From: Cladosporium sp. IMV 00045
Lineage: Eukaryota > Ascomycota > Dothideomycetes > Cladosporiales > Cladosporiaceae
DNA: 39,484 nt
Direction of reading: 5' to 3'
NCBI GenBank assembly: GCA_001931905.2
Contig: MSJI02000496.1
Location: 1 to 39,484, forward strand
Below, piece after piece: positions 29,902 to 39,484 of this stretch. How positions within the stretch are numbered: the stretch's first letter is position 1; each line of letters starts with the position of its first letter. A program made the translations under genes and the position numbers. Under the pieces are notes generated by a model. The model made no database searches and had not been told where the DNA came from. It saw only the letters and a program-made list of their open reading frames with translations.

Positions 29902-30676
29902 ATGGAACAATCAAAAGCGTCCCAAGTCAGCAGCTCAAAATCAAAACCGCAACACAAAAAGCTCCCTCGCCTCCCCAAAGGTTTGTTTTATCCAAAACCA
30001 TCCACCGTCAATCGCATCTCGAACCACACTAACAAACCACACTCAAGATGCCCAAGTAACCAAACGACCACTCCTCCGCCCCGCGATCCCCTCCCCCTAC
30101 ACATCCTCCACCACGCAAAAAGTCGTCTACGTCTCCGCGCGCACACCGTTCATGAGCGCGATCAAGCGTGTGGAAAAACTGCTCCAACTAGCCGACAAGC
30201 GCGACGTGCAAGCGGCGACAACACTAGCGAAAAAGAACAGCAACAACAAGCGCAAGCGCAGACGGGAAGACGACGGAGGCGAGGATGAGATCGGTGCGAT
30301 TGCGAGGTTTGCCGAGGAGGGCAGGGAGAAAAAGGAGAGGGTTGGTGGGGTTGGTGGGGAGGAGGTTTTGATCAAGGGGACGGGGAAGGCTGTTGCGAAA
30401 GTTATGGAGATGGGGTGTTGGTTTTTGCAGAGGGAGGGGTTTGAGGTTAGGGTTAAGACGGGGAGTGTGGGTGCTGTTGATGATGTTGAGGTTCCTGAGA
30501 GAGAGGAGGGGGAGGATGGGGAGGTTGGCGAGAAGATGGATTTGGATCAGGCTGAGCCTGGTGCTGATGCGGAGGGTGATGAGAAGAAAGAAGAACAATC
30601 AAAGGAGGTAGAGGCTGTCTCTGGGACGAGAGTGCGCTATTTGAGTGTTTTGGAGGTGGCTGTAAGTATACGATGA
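29902..30676 (+). CDS. POP7: RNase P/MRP subunit Pop7 (Rpp20, Alba-like)
   Basis: Protein subunit that with Pop6 binds the P3 arm of RNase P and RNase MRP RNA, for tRNA 5' and rRNA processing. Exons 29902-29980 and 30048-30676 (intron GTTTGT...CTCAAG with CACTAAC branch point) give 235 aa. Alba-fold marks: VVYVSARTPFMSAIKRVEKLL (52-72), EEVLIKGTGKAVAKVMEMGCWF (121-142), VRVKTGSVGAVDD (151-163) and the last strand YLSVLEVAVSI. Two family-variable insertions stand out: a basic stretch with KKNSNNKRKRRR (88-99) and a long acidic stretch (168-216). A GTAAGTATA donor overlaps the last codons (30662), so an alternative spliced C-terminus is possible. Confidence 0.9.
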
Positions 30677-31319
30677 GACCAGGGGAGTTTCTGTGCCGTT
30701 TCATTCTTGGTTTGAGCAATGCAGAGATACCCAATTTGATCATTCGTGTCCTAATAGATCTTTCAGTCGAGAGGAAGAAGGAAGGTCTGTGCCTCAAGCC
30801 TCAAGAACCATTGTGAAAGTACCAAAAGTAACATATCGGCTCATAAAGTCTGCCTATCGAAGATTGTAGTCTTGAAAAGCTTCATGGTTTCAACGCCCAC
30901 AAGGCGATCTGTTTCTGTGATGGCAATTCATGTTCAGCAGTAATAGCGAACAGTAGCAGTTGCTCGTTGATGCCAGAATCGCTCAAAAATGACCATCACA
31001 GCTTTACCATGCAGTACACTCACTCCTGAAAATAAGATGCATTACATCAGGAATGCAGACGATTCTATAAAATCGCACCGGTATATCAGTTCATGTGCCC
31101 CACGACTCCGTAAGGCGGCGCTGACGACATGCTTGAATGCTCTAGCTCCAGCCCAACATGTGAAGCGAGTCAGGCCCCAGGTTGCGGTCCGCTATCGCCA
31201 ACCAACTACCCATTGTGAACCTCACTTCCCAGTCCACACAACAACTCATATCCGCTTGACATCCTTTCGCGCATCGTACAAGTCTTCCCGCGGCCGACTC
31301 GCCGTGACTCACACCCACC
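30677..31319. other. Intergenic region between POP7 and SNX3
   Basis: Holds the POP7 3' flank, a possible acceptor site at 30723-30724 for an optional last intron, and the SNX3 promoter. The open frame from 30989 is continuous with the SNX3 PX exon frame but lies mostly in leader and intron and is not credible as protein. Confidence 0.5.
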
Positions 31320-32082
31320 ATGCAGCGCATCGATCCCCGCCCCGAACCCCCACCCCAATCCACCACCCCGCCGCAGCAGGAAGGTCAACAGCAACGAGGA
31401 CAACTGCCGACCGGTTTCGCCAGCACAGGCAGCAACCCTCACACGCAGAGCTTCGAAGAGATCTATGGGGTTCCGGAGAACTTCTTAGAAATCGAGGTAC
31501 GCCATCACCAGCTACGGCTTGTGCGAAGAGCAGGATCACGCGATCAGTCGCATCCTTGAGACATCAATCCACCAGCGACAAGCGCACTCCCCAAGAACGC
31601 AAAACAAAAACCCCCATACTCACACCCTCCCCTCTCTCACAGGTCACCGACCCGCAAACACACCAACCGACCGCCTCGCCCTCAAGCCGCTACACGACCT
31701 ACCTCATCCGGCTGTCGACCAACATCCCGGCGTTCAAGCTGCGCCGCTCCGAAGTGCGCCGGCGCTACTCGGACTTCGAGGTCTTCCGCGACCTGCTAGA
31801 GCGCGAGAGCGCGCGCGTCTCCATCCCCACGCTGCCGGGCAAGGTCTACCTCAACCGCTTCGACGACAGCGTGATAGAGGAGAGGCGCAGGGGCCTGGAG
31901 CGCTTTCTCAAGATCGTCGTTGGACACCCGCTGTTGCAAACGGGGAGTAGGGTTTTGGGTGGTTTTGTGCAGGGTGAGATCTTGATGTTTTTTCTTTATT
32001 CTTGGTTTTTCTTCATGTAGTGCGAGGACGTTTTGCTGACTATATAATCTCAGACCCGAACTGGGACCGTAACGCTTGGTGA
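31320..32082 (+). CDS. SNX3: PX-domain sorting nexin Snx3/Grd19
   Basis: Endosomal PI3P-binding adaptor for retromer-dependent recycling of membrane proteins. Exons 31320-31496, 31643-31973 and 32054-32082; both introns are GT-AG and phase-consistent, giving 178 aa. Start context CCACCATGC. A proline/glutamine-rich tail of about 45 residues precedes the PX domain (about 50-170). PI3P-pocket residues are visible: RRRYSDF, PLPxK-like [11 protein letters not shown], and [21 protein letters not shown]. The end DPNWDRNAW is the usual short Grd19-type terminus and supports the tiny last exon. Confidence 0.93.
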
Positions 32083-33196
32083 CCAGATCAAGACAGCGAC
32101 GAAGACTGGCTGATTTACGGTCCGTCCAGGCCGTACAGACCGAGAGGTAAAGTGCATTCTTGGTGACGTACGGTCTTCAAAAGGGCGGGCTTTGTTGTTC
32201 TTTTCCCATGATGATCTAGCGTTCAAGTTTTCTCTTTTCGTCTCATTCCATACCGCATTCACAGCGAGATCGCGATTCCTCTTCACCTACCTCCAAAATG
32301 TTCATATCAGAAAAACGCATGGTGGAGAATGACAAACCTTTTGTTGACGATGTTTCTTCCAAATTATCCCATCACCTTCAGACGATCAGGGTCCAATTCA
32401 AGACGAAAACAGAGACTATGGTCGTAACATGAGGCACTCAAGCAGTGTCGAGCATGACTCTTTTCTTCGCCTTTCAGAGATAAGTTCGAAAGATGTAAGG
32501 AAACCCGCACACCCCGACCAAGCCACTGCCCATCGCCGCGACGACCAGGAACTCAGCCAACGATTTTCGATGTCTGTCAGTTTCGCCTTCCTTCCATCGT
32601 GAATGTAATGCAAGCCATTTATCTTTCGGTCTAACAAGGCATCGTCTGATGCCCAGCTTAAAAGTATTTGCGTGCAAGTTCTTCTATCAATACTACTAAG
32701 CATATTGCCCTGCATTCCATAAGATGATCAATATCAATATTAATGTCTTGGTAGCAACCGATCACAAAGAGCAGATCGGATATCTCTGATTGACTTTGCA
32801 GAATCAGCGATCTCTTTGGGAAGAAGTACGGTTCATTGTGCTGATGCTGATGAAACCAGCAAGAAACAAAGGCGACCAACCGCAAGGGATCACGAAGCAA
32901 AAAGTCGCCTGTATCAAAGTTGCCAGGATTGGGACAAGAACAACCTCGAAACCCTATGAAAGCACCAGGGACACGCGTGCAATCACAATAAAGTCATGCG
33001 TTCAAATACTCTCGTGCCGCTCAACTACGATTCATTGAGTACATGTAGATTGGTTTCTTTGGCCTATCAGTAGTAGTCCTTGCGGCACATCAAAGCCACT
33101 GTATTCTTGGCGGCCCCACTTTTCCGACTTCACTTCATCACTCCACTGACTTGCTTGATCCTACGCTTTACGCACACAACATGTGATTGTTCGCTC
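32083..33196. other. 1.1 kb intergenic region, nothing recognised
   Basis: Short frames only on both strands; no tRNA, repeat or protein motif seen. It marks the change from compact housekeeping genes to orphan genes downstream. Confidence 0.55.
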
Positions 33197-33733
33197 ATGG
33201 CAACACATAATTTGTTCAATTATTTCAGAAGTCGCTACAAAGTAGCGATCGACAAATATGAAACTGATCTCCATGATCAAGCTCTAGAAGAGCTTTCGGA
33301 CCTCCTAATGGAGCCACGACTACCGTTGCTGTTCAGACTAAAGGCAAACCTAGTCTTAGCTGATGGCAATGCAGACATCGACTGGTACCTCGCAGAGAGT
33401 TACCGCAAAGATGCAGAGCAAGTATACGATAGTATTCGCGCTTCCAGTCCAGTGGGCGACACCCGCTGGCCTGCACAAGAGAACGAACTCGTCAACCTGC
33501 GAGAATCGCTCGACACGCTGGCTGAAGACCTGCTAGCTTGCAAGCCAAATAATGCTGATTCATCACAGTCTGATGCTCCTCTCGGACCGGTGGAGAAAGC
33601 TCCCAGCCAGAATGAAGATGGCATGAATCTACCAAGCTCATCTCAGATCACTGCTATTAGCGGCGGTGACACGCAGAGGCGCAAATCTACACCCGATGGC
33701 CAACGTACATCTAACCTGAAAGCGCCGTCGTAA
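33197..33733 (+). CDS. Hypothetical orphan protein, helical N-terminal half
   Basis: 178 aa from ATG 33197 (TCATGGC); the frame is open 39 codons upstream, but that part is hydrophobic and not linked to the body. Residues 1-110 look like amphipathic helices (FNYFRSRYKVAIDKYE, DQALEELSDLLMEPRLPLLFRLKANLVLA, WYLAESYRKDAEQVYDSIR), possibly TPR-like. The rest is Ser/Gln/Pro-rich and probably disordered. No signal peptide from this start. This style is common among lineage-specific proteins of Mycosphaerellales, but I do not know a function. It lies 290 bases upstream of another orphan gene on the same strand. Confidence 0.6.
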   Translation: MATHNLFNYFRSRYKVAIDKYETDLHDQALEELSDLLMEPRLPLLFRLKANLVLADGNADIDWYLAESYRKDAEQVYDSIRASSPVGDTRWPAQENELVNLRESLDTLAEDLLACKPNNADSSQSDAPLGPVEKAPSQNEDGMNLPSSSQITAISGGDTQRRKSTPDGQRTSNLKAPS

Positions 33734-33735
33734 TC

Positions 33736-33942
33736 ATGGCTATTTACTTTGAAGAGTCAACAGTGATGCGGCCTCGCGCGACGGCTGCCGTATCGCAAAG
33801 GTCGCCCGCCGACACAACTGCCTCTCTGTCGCCCAAAAGGCGCAACCTTGAGAGCGAGACTTATCATAGCAGTCCTCACAGCAAAAGTGAGGGTACAGAA
33901 GGTGAATATGTAGGTCTTCCTTCCCGTAAACAAACGCAATGA
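33736..33942 (+). other. Small ORF, possible first exon of the next gene
   Basis: 68 codons, low-complexity Ser/Arg/Glu-rich, directly after the previous stop. A GTAGGT donor at about 33910 and AG acceptors before 34100 would allow it to be a 5' exon of the 34021-35211 gene. Without transcript data it could equally be non-coding. Confidence 0.25.
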
Positions 33943-34020
33943 GCCCAATCGTGAGATGCGAATGACGCTAATGCCGGGAGCTCCCATCCCGAGCGCACCA
34001 CCCCTCCGCGCATCAAAACA

Positions 34021-35211
34021 TTGCCGGACTGTCACTTTGCCTACAACTCCTCACAATCATCAACATCCATGTCGTCGCAAAGTCCAGGACATAAGAGCGA
34101 TCAGCTCGAACCTGCTGGCTCTCCCAAGGAGAGTCCGAGGCGCCTCACAGAGGTCCCCTCAATTGCAACACCAAACCGCTTCGCGTTACTCGAAGCCACC
34201 AGCAACGCCGACGAGGCTCTCGTCTCCCTTCCAAAGAAGGGCGCGCTTGACCTCGAGGCCAAGGGCATCACTAATGATGGTGCTCCAATGTCGTGTAACA
34301 CGATCAGGAGTGTTCAAGCTCCAGCGTCGAGCGGCTCAGAAAGTCAGCCTGCAAGACGCCAGACTGAGTCCTCTCGCGAAGGAATGCAACTGCATCCTGA
34401 GCAGAAGCCAGTCATCAGCAGAGCCTCCGCTAGCCATGCGCTTGTGGGCTCCACCTCCGAAGCCTCCAATAGCAGAAAGTCTATGGAAAGCACTGCGAAA
34501 GCGCACTTGGAAGGGCAGACCCATTTAGGTCAGACACACGCACCGGATCGGGCACAAGGCCAGGATATTGTCGTAGTCACAGAACAATCCCGGTCCGAGC
34601 CTGCACATGTTCAAGCATGGAGAGCCGCCGGCTACCCGGATTGCAATACTTGCGGGAAACGACACCCGCCACCCTGCAAGCCAGAGCTCGTCGCAGAATC
34701 GCGACAAAGGGCTCGGAGGAAGCAACAGCGCAAACAAGAGCGGCGCCGACAAATTGCTGAAGAGCAGCAAGAAAGGCAAAATAAAAAGAACCGCCAGCTC
34801 TTCAAACGCCCGCGACTCTTCAACGAAGCAGAGCCTTACCAGTACTGGACACAGACAGGCCAGGGTTGGGCAGAGGCAGGCCAGGAGTGGTCAGTAGCAA
34901 GCCAGGAATGGTCAGAGACAGACCAAAATTGGCCAGAACCTGCGCCATCAAGTCCGCCGCCTCCACCACCGGCACCAACATCGCAGACCGAGATTGGACA
35001 ACGAGCAAGGGAAGAAGCTGAAATGCTTCCCCGTTCCCAACAAGCAGCTCCCATTGATCCCATTCAGATCCAGTCCGCTCTCTTCGAAAATATGTCGGAA
35101 GAAACTAAGTACAGAACGTTCACGAGCGGCAGCGAAGTCGACCTCGGTCTCTTCGCAAGTATGTCGGAAGCGACTAAACACAGGGTGATGATGGACTTTC
35201 TCGGTTATTAA
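34021..35211 (+). CDS. Orphan protein with CxxCGKRHPPPC knuckle and Trp heptad repeats
   Basis: 396 aa, single exon; an inner ATG (34069) is an equally good start. Residues 1-200 are Ser/Gln-rich and probably disordered. A compact CxxCxxxHxxxC cluster follows (Cys208, Cys211, His215, Cys219: CNTCGKRHPPPC), likely a zinc knuckle. A strongly basic Arg/Gln/Lys helix (ESRQRARRKQQRKQERRRQ) then suggests nucleic-acid contact or a nuclear signal. Next are five heptads of type QxWxxxG (274-308), encoded by 21-bp tandem repeats, then a proline run. Two related motifs close the protein: LFENMSEETKYRTF and LFASMSEATKHRVMM. No known family recognised; the frame continues beyond the stop (see 35242-35502). 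Confidence 0.65.
   Translation: MPDCHFAYNSSQSSTSMSSQSPGHKSDQLEPAGSPKESPRRLTEVPSIATPNRFALLEATSNADEALVSLPKKGALDLEAKGITNDGAPMSCNTIRSVQAPASSGSESQPARRQTESSREGMQLHPEQKPVISRASASHALVGSTSEASNSRKSMESTAKAHLEGQTHLGQTHAPDRAQGQDIVVVTEQSRSEPAHVQAWRAAGYPDCNTCGKRHPPPCKPELVAESRQRARRKQQRKQERRRQIAEEQQERQNKKNRQLFKRPRLFNEAEPYQYWTQTGQGWAEAGQEWSVASQEWSETDQNWPEPAPSSPPPPPPAPTSQTEIGQRAREEAEMLPRSQQAAPIDPIQIQSALFENMSEETKYRTFTSGSEVDLGLFASMSEATKHRVMMDFLGY
34840..34944 (+). repeat. Five 21-bp tandem repeats encoding QxWxxxG heptads
   Basis: Units start at 34840, 34861, 34882, 34903 and 34924, each beginning CAG/CAA and containing TGG at the third codon. Encoded heptads are QYWTQTG, QGWAEAG, QEWSVAS, QEWSETD and QNWPEPA; Gln1 and Trp3 are invariant while the others vary, suggesting selection on those two positions. 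Confidence 0.85.
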
Positions 35212-35241
35212 GTCATGTCATCTATGTTCGATCAGCATTGA

Positions 35242-35502
35242 GGGGCTCAAGCCTCCATTGAAGCAACAAGGGATATCACCATCGATCCCTCAGAAAGTAC
35301 CACCGCTCCTGTAACCAGAGGCGACAGCGCGGTGTCTATTGGCACATCCACAGGCTCACTATTGAACCAACAGTTAGAAGCCTCGGGGTCTCGTGGCACG
35401 AATGCGCCACCGGACCGTCAAACAGCAACCCGAGGGACTTATCTCAGCCCACAGCCCAGATGGTCAAAGACCGTCTGGAAGCGACAAGGGCAAGCATCCT
35501 AG
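35242..35502 (+). pseudogene. In-frame extension of the orphan gene beyond its stop
   Basis: After TAA (35209-35211) the same frame has nine sense codons, a TGA (35239-35241), then 86 open codons of Ser/Thr/Pro-rich protein in the style of the upstream gene, ending at TAG 35502. No ATG opens it. It may be a C-terminal part lost by two stops, or an exon reached by splicing. Confidence 0.4.
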
Positions 35503-35629
35503 ACAATAAATTGATCTAGGCTCAGTAGAGGGAAAGGGGCAAACCTCTATAAAAACCCACCCCGGCGATGGATCCACACCTCAACGCGGTGTCGGGGTGT
35601 AAACGTCTGGAGCTTTCTAGACGGCCAAG

Positions 35630-36260
35630 ATGGATCCTACACGACACCGAAATTACGACCAAAATCTCGATCTCATACGAATATCATTACGGCACGAACA
35701 CTCCAGCACAATCCGCCCGGCTACCATCCAACTCGACAGTTCTGGGATCGCCACGAGCGCTCTCCCCCCTCCTGCCAGTCGACATCAAGAAATTGAGCTA
35801 ATAACGAATCGGGTTCGAAAGAGCCGAGTGAACAAACGGGACATGAATTTGATTGAAAGAGCATTGATGACAACGACTGCTAATGGCGTATGGTGGTGGT
35901 GTTCGAGGAGAGTGATATGGGTTCACGTTTCTGGACAGCAGCAATCTATGTAGAGACCGTACCATACCTTGGAAGTTACCAGCCCTTCAGCCCACGCTTT
36001 CTTCTGAATCAAGCTTTTGGTAACTTGACATGGGCGTCTAGACAGCAGCAAAATCAACAACATCGCTTTACGGGGATACATCTGAAGGGAATCGCCTTCA
36101 CATCGGGCCTGGGCCAACCGCTCCTACTGATATCATGAACCATCAATTGGCAATGATCTCTGAGCGCCTCCGCCAGCTTGCAGACCCTCCATATTTGCAG
36201 CTCATCCTATGCTCAGACATGCCGCCGGAGAACGATGAGACAAGAGATATGACGAGATTT
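35630..36260 (+). CDS. Low-confidence orphan gene or remnant
   Basis: ATG 35630 opens 107 codons (MDPTRHRNYDQNLDLIRISL; basic NRVRKSRVNKRD). Later frames in the same direction (35890-36138; DTSEGNRLHIGPGPTAPTD running into MNHQLAMISERLRQLADPP from about 36070 to 36260) look protein-like but need frame changes. A GTGAGT donor stands at about 36261 (TTTGTGAGTATAG). No family recognised; introns or decay could explain the pieces. Confidence 0.3.
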
Positions 36261-36437
36261 GTGAGTATAGTTCATTGCCTTGTGCATCATATTCATATCA
36301 AAAATCATGTGCTGCGTGAGAACACAGATTGCGCCCCGAAAGCCATGCATCCGAACCCATGCCATGCCGAAAACACCATCATGAACCAAAGCAAATCCGC
36401 TGAACACCTATAACAAAACAATGCAACACCCAACCCA

Positions 36438-38484
36438 CTACTTCGACAAAGAGCGCCTGCGCCTCTGAGAAACAGTAGTCTTAACAGCCTTGCCACCAAA
36501 CTGACTGGTGACCTGAACACCGCCGGAGGGGGTCTTGGTGCTGCGAGCGTTGTAGGTCCACTTGCCGCCTCCCAAGCTAGTCATAGCAACCGCAGTACCG
36601 GCAGCCGGGTTGAGGAGCTGGATGGAGAGCTTCGCGCTGCCGTCGATGACGTTGGTGTGCGCGTTGACGGAGATGGTGCCGCCCTGCTGGGTTGTGGTGG
36701 TGTAGCTGTCGATGACGATGATGTCAACTGCCTTGGAGTCGTTGGTGATGAGGACGGTGGAAGTGGCGCTGGTGCCGAGGGAGGCGGACTTGACGGTCAG
36801 GGTGAAGTTGTAGGTTGTCAGAGTGGCGACGGTGGGGGTGGTGAAGGTGGCTTTTGCGGTGTTGCCGTTGGTCAGGGTGAGGGCGGTACCGGTGAAGGTG
36901 CCGGGAGTCTGAGCCCAACTGTATGTGGCATCGGTCGCACCGCTAGACTGGCCTGAGAGGGTGACAAGAACACCAGGGCGGACAGTCTGGGCGGCACCGG
37001 CGTTGGCGGTAAGTGTTGCTGCCGTGGGAGAGGTGCCCGGGGGAGTAGTGGGTGTGGTGGCCTTGTTGCAGGTGTTGAGATGCGCAGGGGCAGTCGCATC
37101 TGGGAAGGGATCAAGCTGACCCCAGAGGTCGCCATTGTCATCCGGACCGACACCATCTACCAGCTGTGTCATCTGAGTGAAGTCAAGCTTGCCAGGCTGA
37201 AGACCGGGAACACCGGGTTCCGGGAAGATCCATTCGGTGACAGGTGCAACATACTGACCAGCAGTGATGTTATTTTTGGTGACTTTGGTGGGATTGGATG
37301 CCCTGACGATGTATTCGCGTGCGTACTTGGTAGGGCCGGTGGAGGTTGCGCGCCAAGTCCACTTGTTGCGAACGCCTACCATCCTTGCTGAGCCGACTTG
37401 AGTCTCCGTGATCTCACCTGAGCATGCATCAATTTCCATGCGAGAGATGGTGACAGCGGCGTTTGCGTTGGAAGTGTATCCGATGAACTATTATCGAATT
37501 AGTAAGTTGGAAATGAGGAGGTTTGTTCAGACAACATACCCTAGTGTCTGCCGGAGCGACGACTGCCAGGTCTTGCTTATCAAGGGTTCCGATGATGGCG
37601 TCCTCCACACGGATGTAAGTGGGATCAGCGTCACCGGTCAAGACCTGGACGCTTTCTGCGGTGATGGAGTAGGCAATAAACTCGTTTGCAGTGCGAATAC
37701 CGGCGAAGGTGATGTAGTCACCGGCCTTGAATGGTGTCATGGTCAATGGGTCGGGAACCTTGAAGTTGGCATCCGGGCGGTTGTTCGACGGGCACAAGGC
37801 GTCTGTAGCGGATCTTGGAACACACATGGGGAAACCGCTGAAAGCTGGTTTGAAGATTAGTCAGTCTGCGCTCTTGCATTTTGTAGCAAGATCAGATGCT
37901 TACCCGTGATGCTTGGGCTCTCGTCATCGGCGGTGAAGGCAGGTTGGGAAGTGTAGCCAGCTGAGTAGACCGCGTTCGGGTCATTGATCCTAACAACCTG
38001 GCCACTCTCAAGGGTGATGGCGCCATCAAAGGCGAGGCTCTTGATCACACCCTGGTTGCCACCGGCGAGGACCTGAGAGATTGACACCAGTCCAGCAATT
38101 GCTGTGCCATCAACGTAGTTGCCGTAAATCTGATGGAAGTTTAGCCCATGTAAGAAGCAAGAGTTTTTTCAATAGACTTACGGAGACTTCATTGCCAGTG
38201 TATTTTCCGGCGGCGATCTCCTTGAAGGGAACCCAGGCAGCAAAGAACTGGAATTGCAAGTTCTTTGGAATCGTGATTGTTGCACCACCGACTGTGATTT
38301 TACCTCCGGTGTTGTAATCAGCATTGTCGGCAGTTGCACTGTCATCTGTCAGTTGATGTTCAATTGATTGCTGGTGAATATCGCCGACTCACCTATCCAT
38401 TATTCCATCGAGAGAGAACGGAACCACTGCTGCCAGAAGCAAGCAGGGTAGGAAAAGTATCAACGAAAGCAATTTCACAAACAT
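36438..38484 (-). CDS. Secreted protein with PKD-like domain
   Basis: Five exons on the minus strand (38393-38484, 38182-38338, 37904-38129, 37540-37844, 36438-37487), all GT-AG and phase-consistent, giving 609 aa. MFVKLLSLILFLPCLLLAA is a clear signal peptide, so the protein is exported. Residues 30-260 are beta-rich with a cysteine pair region (FPMCVPR, ALCPSNN), then CSGEI, IFPEPGVPGLQPGKLDFTQM and NTC near residue 400. A Thr/Pro linker (404-416) leads to a PKD/Ig-like domain (about 421-507; GVLVTLSGQSSG, TYSWAQTPG, KATFTTPTVATLTTYNFTLTV). The C-terminus has a second small beta region and ends QRRRRSLSK. Likely cell-wall or extracellular; catalytic residues are not recognised. Confidence 0.85.
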
Positions 38485-39148
38485 AGCGAATGTTTTCTGT
38501 CAGCGTTAGACAGTAAGTGTGAAGAAGTGTTGGAAGCTGAGGTGATGAAGAGGAACATTTCCAATCGACTGGTCCATTAAGAGGTTGATATATGTTTCCA
38601 TCAAGACGACTGTCTCGGTCTGGACGATGTCCATGGTCCGAATTCGTACATCCAGGCAGTCGTGATGCTTGAAAAAGATTATTGGAAGCATAATTACGCC
38701 TCGTAGACAACCTTCATCCAGGGACAGAAGCATGGCCAGGCAGAGGACTGGATTCCAGAACACAGTGAAGTCGAACACTTCAATCCCACGTGGTCGGCGT
38801 TCAAGTGTGCATTGTGTAGAAACGTGGCCAAGGTAAGCGAAGAGGCCATGCGTAGAGGATCAATCGGACTGAAACAAGGCTTGATAGATAGCCAGGGATT
38901 ACCTGCACAAGTCCCTTAGCGTCGGTATCGTGGGAAAGCCATTCTCGCATGCAGATGTGAAAGAAGAAAACGTGGCGTGGTCGATAAGCAACGAGGCCAA
39001 GACGCCGCATCCAAATTGATGGACGTGTAAGCCACAAAGTGACCGTTCAGTGGCGAGAGAGAGTCTTACAGTGCGGTTTTAGCAAACCCAGGAGTCTGGG
39101 CTCGGGAATCTCGCGTGCTGATAGATATATAATCAACTACAAAATGTC
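38485..39148. other. Promoter side of the secreted-protein gene, no other gene
   Basis: Short minus-strand frames (38393-38778, 38801-39037) overlap the upstream region and show no motif. A TATATAA-like sequence lies at about 39126-39131, far from the start codon. The right boundary is the repeat beginning at 39149. Confidence 0.5.
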
Positions 39149-39484
39149 TGTTACAGGTGGTCAATGCGAGGCTTAGCCGGCTTTCTAGCTTTATATAGGG
39201 TTTCTTATATAAACGTAGAAACTAGTACTAGTATCACACTTATAACCTCGTTATCGACCCCTAAATAAGACCGTATCGTTAAATTTATAGTAGTATAGGC
39301 ATTTAAAGGTGTTATTAGCTATTTATAATGAGGTCTAGCGCTAAGCGAGACTTACGGCCCTTATAGAGGCTATAGGAGGCTTAGGAGGCATTACTAACGC
39401 TAGTACCTACTATAAAGAGGCGGAAGATCACCTTATTACCGCCTACGCCTCCTAATCTAGAGCCGCCGTCGACGTTAATACCGT
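39149..39484 (+). mobile_element. Start of a RIP-altered repeat, cut by the window edge
   Basis: From TGTTACAGG (39149) onward base use changes to TA-rich, CpA-poor sequence like the gypsy element. The first nine bases equal those of the solo LTR at 12717, and TATATAGG and TATATAA boxes follow. A + strand frame near 39320-39484 gives LTALIEAIGGLGGITNAS with a few stops, resembling degraded coding sequence. Probably the left end of an LTR element; the right end is outside the window. Confidence 0.5.

Noticed and set aside
30989..31642. N-terminal extension of the PX protein in the 343-codon ORF
   Set aside because: Runs through leader and first intron; the spliced model from ATG 31320 gives the expected Snx3 sequence and length.
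35800..35830. GGGTTCGA, resembling a tRNA B box
   Set aside because: No A box, no cloverleaf pairing and no acceptor stem could be found around it; the same holds for a TGGTTCGA near 15895.
1..39484. CRISPR arrays, bacterial operon signals, rRNA genes
   Set aside because: No regularly spaced repeats, Shine-Dalgarno-led gene clusters or rRNA sequence were seen; introns show the DNA is eukaryotic.

Overview
The window is nuclear DNA of a filamentous ascomycete. Several genes contain short spliceosomal introns of about 50-150 bases, the housekeeping genes are fungal orthologues, and the repeats carry the C-to-T/G-to-A damage typical of repeat-induced point mutation (RIP). Protein style (LPxxxRxxIxxE-type short 'F-box-like' proteins, orphan CxxCGKxHPPPC protein) suggests Dothideomycetes, probably Mycosphaerellales; that placement is inference.

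Layout. (1) 1-1265: AT-rich, CpG-poor DNA without a credible gene. (2) 1266-9968: a decayed pogo/Fot1-like DNA transposon on the + strand. It is split by a complete 6.94 kb Ty3/gypsy chromovirus (1860-8799, minus strand, 171-bp LTRs, TACGA target duplication) and by a 165-bp MITE (8956-9120) whose termini match the pogo termini. (3) 10238-12399: copy A of a duplicated segment that ends at a 20-N assembly gap. (4) 12420-14213: a second pogo relative in inverted orientation. It carries a solo LTR of a second family, interrupted by a solo LTR of the 1860-8799 family, plus a 385-bp insertion. It preserves the empty sites for the gypsy and MITE insertions of copy 1. (5) 14411-16891: copy B of the duplicated segment, leading directly into the promoter and 5' leader of an intact MFS transporter gene (17085-18925).

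From 17 kb on the window is gene-rich. It holds the MFS transporter; an LRR-like orphan; two F-box-like family genes in divergent orientation, one clearly frameshifted and one with a damaged-looking 5' region; RRP40 (exosome cap) head-to-head with SSZ1 (ribosome-associated Hsp70); LIP2 (octanoyltransferase) head-to-head with POP7 (RNase P/MRP); SNX3/GRD19 (PX sorting nexin); two orphan genes typical of accessory regions; and a five-exon secreted protein with a PKD-like domain. At the right edge a second RIP-altered repeat begins (39149).

The housekeeping genes act in separate pathways (RNA decay, co-translational folding, lipoylation, tRNA/rRNA processing, endosomal recycling); only their head-to-head spacing suggests shared regulation. 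The most informative part is the repeat nest at 1.2-14.2 kb. Target duplications, paralogous empty sites and lightly damaged solo LTRs allow the order of insertions and the direction of mutation to be read from sequence alone. I did not find convincing evidence for a wholly new biological system; the best candidates for follow-up are the nest, the duplicated transporter promoter and the heptad-repeat orphan protein.
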